Origin: Clostridia bacterium
GTDB lineage: Bacteria > Bacillota > Clostridia > Christensenellales > Borkfalkiaceae
NCBI GenBank assembly: GCA_017504165.1
Contig: JAFVRR010000010.1
Coordinates: 62,001 to 126,000 of the forward strand
DNA length: 64,000 bases
Reading direction: 5' to 3'
Every line of letters begins with the position of its first letter. Positions within the stretch are counted from its first letter, which is position 1. Of this stretch, positions 61,701-64,000 are shown in pieces. Under the pieces are notes generated by a model. The model was given only the letters and a program-made list of their open reading frames with translations. It did not search any database and was not told where the DNA came from. The translations under genes were made by a program, and so were the position numbers.

Positions 61701-62181
61701 CAATAAACTTTTAAAAGAAGAACTTGGCGAAAGCACGCTAAACCAAGAATTAGAACTTGACGTTAAAGCGGACGCGTATATTCCTGACGACTATATTGAA
61801 AACGAATCTGCTAAACTTGACGCGTATAAAGCAATTGCCGAAATTTCTAACCTTGCCGATAAAGTAAGGGTTGAAGAGTCGCTTATAGATAATTTTGGAA
61901 AAATACCAAAAGTCGTTTCCACTCTTATCGATATTGCTTACTTAAAGACTAAGGCGGAAGAAGTTGGGGGAATTAAACTTTCCGTTTCTTTAAAAAGGGC
62001 TAAACTTTATCTTAAAAATTTAGACGTTTTAAGAGATGGCAAAATAACTTCAAAGATACCAAGTTACAAGAACCAAGTAACCCTTTCTTTTGAAGAAAAC
62101 CCACTTTTGACCTTCACTACGCCGTCGGGAAGACCTGAGGAAGAATTAAAACTTATGCTAGAGTTCTTAACTTTTAGTTAA
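58783..62181 (+). CDS. mfd: Transcription-repair coupling factor
   Basis: This 1132-residue translocase has a UvrB-homology N-domain (about 20-400), the RNA polymerase-binding CarD/RID domain near 475-540 (GDYAVHEQFGVGRIVGV), then superfamily 2 helicase motifs: I GDVGFGKTE, Ia APTTILAEQH, II DEEQRFG, III TATPIPRTLH and VI GRVGRG, and a C-terminal TRCF domain (about 1010-1120). It frees stalled RNA polymerase and recruits UvrA. TTT-rich codon start overlaps pth. Confidence 0.96.
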   Translation: MLIDLLKSNKFGGVYNEISSSVRSGVPTAVFGVSTQEKIRALIKLDAPVLMVVRDFSTANKIAQETSLLTDEKVVFLPSKDDVLLYKSAFNKDNLHKRLTALYEIEKGAKIVVTVFEALMQYFPKKVDYLTFSKNCDYDLTNVVKNLVKLGYKKVDFSENKGEFSVRGDILEIYPINENFVYRIDFFGDTIERIRRDDLTETDALDVVMATDVIISEEEVDNITSNLVKSYKEYGSLLVKDNAKNLYFKITEKLNSDLYDDSLQYVMPLLSSVTHDYFNFISKDAIIVFDESKVIYDSLNNIYKEHLERFEGLKKTGDALSFIVEQLSSVDYILNSFKDKKLLALQSLSTVIPLFNPLKTYKVNASPLTKYFLKKDELFKDLQNWKLTDYTVVICAGDRSFAESLYYDLNGANIPVTFLKEITEEVKGISIAVKKIKYGFIQHDSKLVVIGNEDLTPKKAKEKTVKKKRGDLFTAPEVGDYAVHEQFGVGRIVGVKKIASIEGIKEYIELEYANSDRLYVSTDQMDKLSKYMGGNETPTLNKIGGGEFERIKARVRAAIAKMTINLKKLYKERRERKGYQFSEDNEFTYEFENAFEYEETEDQLISINEIKEDMESSKVMDRLLCGDVGFGKTEVAFRACFKCILEGKQAAIVAPTTILAEQHYRTALSRFDGFGIRIKVLNRFRTKKQQDETISQLKKGEIDLIIGTHRLFSKDVEFKDLGLLVIDEEQRFGVEHKEKLKLLKSNVDSLTLTATPIPRTLHLSLSGIRDISTINTPPKKRIPVQTIVTELTDSLIKDAITKELSRDGQVFILYNRVDTIYGFADKVKSIVPEAKIIVAHGQMPEKTLENSISAFYNGEYNVLVATTIIENGIDMPRANTLIVESSDKLGLSTLYQLKGRVGRGNLMAYAYFTYKENAVLTEQQFKRLSALMEYTEMGSGYKIAMRDLEIRGAGNVLGKEQHGHMDKVGYELYNKLLKEELGESTLNQELELDVKADAYIPDDYIENESAKLDAYKAIAEISNLADKVRVEESLIDNFGKIPKVVSTLIDIAYLKTKAEEVGGIKLSVSLKRAKLYLKNLDVLRDGKITSKIPSYKNQVTLSFEENPLLTFTTPSGRPEEELKLMLEFLTFS

Positions 62182-62238
62182 AAGTTGAAAAAAATTCAAA
62201 AAAAGACCTTTAATTTTAAATTAAATATTGAAAAAGTA

Positions 62239-62267
62239 TTGCAATAAAATCAAATTTTTTGTATAAT
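62239..62267 (+). promoter_or_regulatory. Promoter of the foldase-like lipoprotein gene
   Basis: TTGCAA (62239-62244), 17 bases, TATAAT (62262-62267). Confidence 0.65.
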
Positions 62268-62343
62268 AAATATATTATTTAAAATTTATAATATGGAATA
62301 GTATGTTTACGCTATTTCTTTAATGACAATAACGGAGAATGAT

Positions 62344-64000
62344 ATGAAGAAATTTTTAACTAAAATCCTTTCACTTGTATTGACCGTAGCATTATCTATA
62401 GGCTTTTTCAGTGGATGTGACCTTGTAACTACGGATACCGAAGCGGATATGGCTCAAACTATCGCAACGGTACAACTTGAAGGTATGAATAAAGACGAAA
62501 TTAAAAAGAGCGAACTCGTTTCCGCTTTCAATGCGTCTGGTTATCTTTACGTTTACTATTACGGATATACTGAATCTGAAACGTATAAAACAATTTTAGA
62601 AGATATCGTTAACAATAGAATAGTCGTTCAACAAGCAAAGCAAGCGTTAGCAACTGCAACTACTACTTTAAGAAATGAAAAGGGTTATTTCGTAGCGGCT
62701 AAAGAAGCAACGGATAAAACTAATATCGACAATGCTCTTTGCATTAAAAACTACAAAGGCGAAGATATGACTACCGTTGATAAAAATGCTTTCGTTGCCG
62801 ATTTCTTAACTGAATACGAAGTTTTAAAAGCAAAATACACCGCGTTAAAATCAGTTTACACTAATATCGAAGGGTATAAGGATACTGAAGAAGAAGAGCA
62901 TCATCACGATCACGAAACTCTTGCTTTAACGCCACGTGCTACTTTAACTATTGAAACGGCTAAAGAAGGTAACGAGTGGGAACTTAAAAACGACGAAGAA
63001 CTTAAAGTTATAACTGAAGATTATATTAAGTCTTTCAAAAAAGATTTAACTGCTTTAGACCTTAAGGCTTCAGACTATGAAACTAAGTACGACTTATCTT
63101 ACGCAGTTTACAAAAAATATATCGAAACTTTCGACCTTACTAGTAAAGATACTAAAAAGGCTTTAAATAAATTCATTAAGGACCTTAAAAAGACGGGCTT
63201 TATCACTTCTGAAGAAGCAAGCAAAGAAACCCCTAAAACGGTTGATGAATTATTTAATATTTCCTTCTTCAAGAGCAATTTAAAATCTGAATACGAAGCG
63301 CTTATCGTATCAAAATTAAACCTTGCTTTACAAAACAACGAAGAAAAGAAAGTTGACTCTAAAGAAAAGTTATATCAAGAATACGTTAACTTATACGAAA
63401 CGCAAAAAGCATCTTTCGATAAGAGTTATACTAACTACGAAACTGCTTTAGAAAACGCTAGCGGTGAATCGTTTGTTGTATATAACCCAAATTTAGGCGG
63501 TAAATACGGCTATATTTCAAACCTTTTAATCGGCTTTAACGCAGAACAATCTGCTGCTCTTGCTGCATTTAAAGAAGTTGAACACGGCGAAAAGGTTAAC
63601 TTTAGAACGGAATTACTTAAAGAACTTACTGCAAAAGACCTTCGTCATACTTGGGCTTTATCTAACTATGGTAAGTACGATGAAGAAACTAAAGTATTCA
63701 CTTTCGATGAAGACTACGTTAAAACCCCTGCTCTTAGAGAATATAAAGGCGTTTTAAGTGGCGCAAGTTCATATATCGAACACGACGAATACGACGAAGA
63801 AATTACTAAATACAACTTCAAAGCAGTTGAGGGTACTGAAATTAAATTTAACGATTTCTACACTAACACAGTTTCTAGCGTAATGGGCTTTACTGGTCTT
63901 AGCGGTAAACTTGAAGGCGTTGAAGAATCTACAATCGTTTCTAAGACAATCAACGATGAAACGATGGCTAAGTTTAGAGATTTAATTTACGCTTACTCAA
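62344..64000 (+). CDS. PrsA/SurA-like foldase lipoprotein, 3' end cut by window edge
   Basis: The frame is open from ATG 62344 (with CGGAGAA upstream) to the window end, 552 codons so far. A lipoprotein signal ends SGC (Cys25 or so). The helical region that follows resembles the SurA/PrsA N-terminal chaperone domain, with YKTILEDIVNNRIVVQQAK near 79-97. A His-rich acidic insert EEEEHHHDHE lies near 181-190. The position after mfd is the usual one for PrsA, but the length already exceeds typical PrsA and no parvulin motif is seen yet, so it may be a larger chaperone-like relative. Confidence 0.72.
   Translation, partial: MKKFLTKILSLVLTVALSIGFFSGCDLVTTDTEADMAQTIATVQLEGMNKDEIKKSELVSAFNASGYLYVYYYGYTESETYKTILEDIVNNRIVVQQAKQALATATTTLRNEKGYFVAAKEATDKTNIDNALCIKNYKGEDMTTVDKNAFVADFLTEYEVLKAKYTALKSVYTNIEGYKDTEEEEHHHDHETLALTPRATLTIETAKEGNEWELKNDEELKVITEDYIKSFKKDLTALDLKASDYETKYDLSYAVYKKYIETFDLTSKDTKKALNKFIKDLKKTGFITSEEASKETPKTVDELFNISFFKSNLKSEYEALIVSKLNLALQNNEEKKVDSKEKLYQEYVNLYETQKASFDKSYTNYETALENASGESFVVYNPNLGGKYGYISNLLIGFNAEQSAALAAFKEVEHGEKVNFRTELLKELTAKDLRHTWALSNYGKYDEETKVFTFDEDYVKTPALREYKGVLSGASSYIEHDEYDEEITKYNFKAVEGTEIKFNDFYTNTVSSVMGFTGLSGKLEGVEESTIVSKTINDETMAKFRDLIYAYS

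Overview
This window is low-GC, coding-dense bacterial chromosome with Gram-positive signals: AGGAGG-type ribosome sites, several textbook TTGACA-17-TATAAT promoters, lipoprotein signal peptides, and a spore germination (gerA-type) cluster beside spoIIE. The gene order pth-mfd-PrsA/SurA-like lipoprotein is also typical of Firmicutes. I infer an uncultured endospore-forming, or formerly spore-forming, gut Clostridia; the exact order is a guess. Both ends of the window cut genes.

Layout. 1-4.8 kb holds the end of an unknown gene and a 1400-residue secreted lipase-like/leucine-rich-repeat/InlB-repeat surface protein. 5-8.4 kb is a YhaO/YhaN (SbcD/SbcC-like) nuclease-ATPase pair. 8.6-12.5 kb holds two polyol/sugar-phosphate dehydrogenases and an anion or cation transporter. 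12.7-15.2 kb is a SipW/TasA-like secretion cluster. 15.4-20 kb has a K+-dependent-type membrane pyrophosphatase, an SdpR/SdpI-like pair with two matching operators, and an NhaC antiporter. tRNA-Met and tRNA-Glu follow.

20.4-32 kb is an accretion island downstream of tRNA-Glu. The last 18 bases of the tRNA recur at 24.4 and 27.8 kb and, in part, at 29.9 kb, each at the end of a structured repeat. Between the copies lie an AraC regulator with a domain-permuted GH3 glycosidase, an orphan 60-residue gene, an AbiL-like ATPase/RloB defence pair, a DUF6883-like toxin with a DUF4926-like partner, a DprA-like gene and a truncated HAD gene. No integrase is visible. The last island gene (30095-31987) encodes a 630-residue unrecognised protein with two R-N-x3-H motifs, 311 residues apart. 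That is the active-site signature of a two-HEPN RNase, the architecture otherwise best known from Cas13, but there is no CRISPR array. It is the best candidate here for an undescribed system.

32-35.5 kb is a FecBCD-type iron/cobalamin importer directly downstream of the HEPN gene, then a GNAT gene. 35.5-35.9 kb is a non-coding element with many hairpins and 12-bp perfect inverted ends. 36-45.9 kb has an AraC regulator divergent from an aminotransferase/amidohydrolase pair, a phosphoesterase, a lipoprotein, a GH20-like enzyme, DegV and an OGG1-type glycosylase. 46-49.1 kb is a Cys/His-rich repeat lipoprotein with a long leader. 49.3-58 kb is a minus-strand block (HAD, GerAC, GerAB, GerAA, holin-like, SpoIIE, GalK). 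58.2 kb to the end is pth, mfd and the partial foldase-like lipoprotein.
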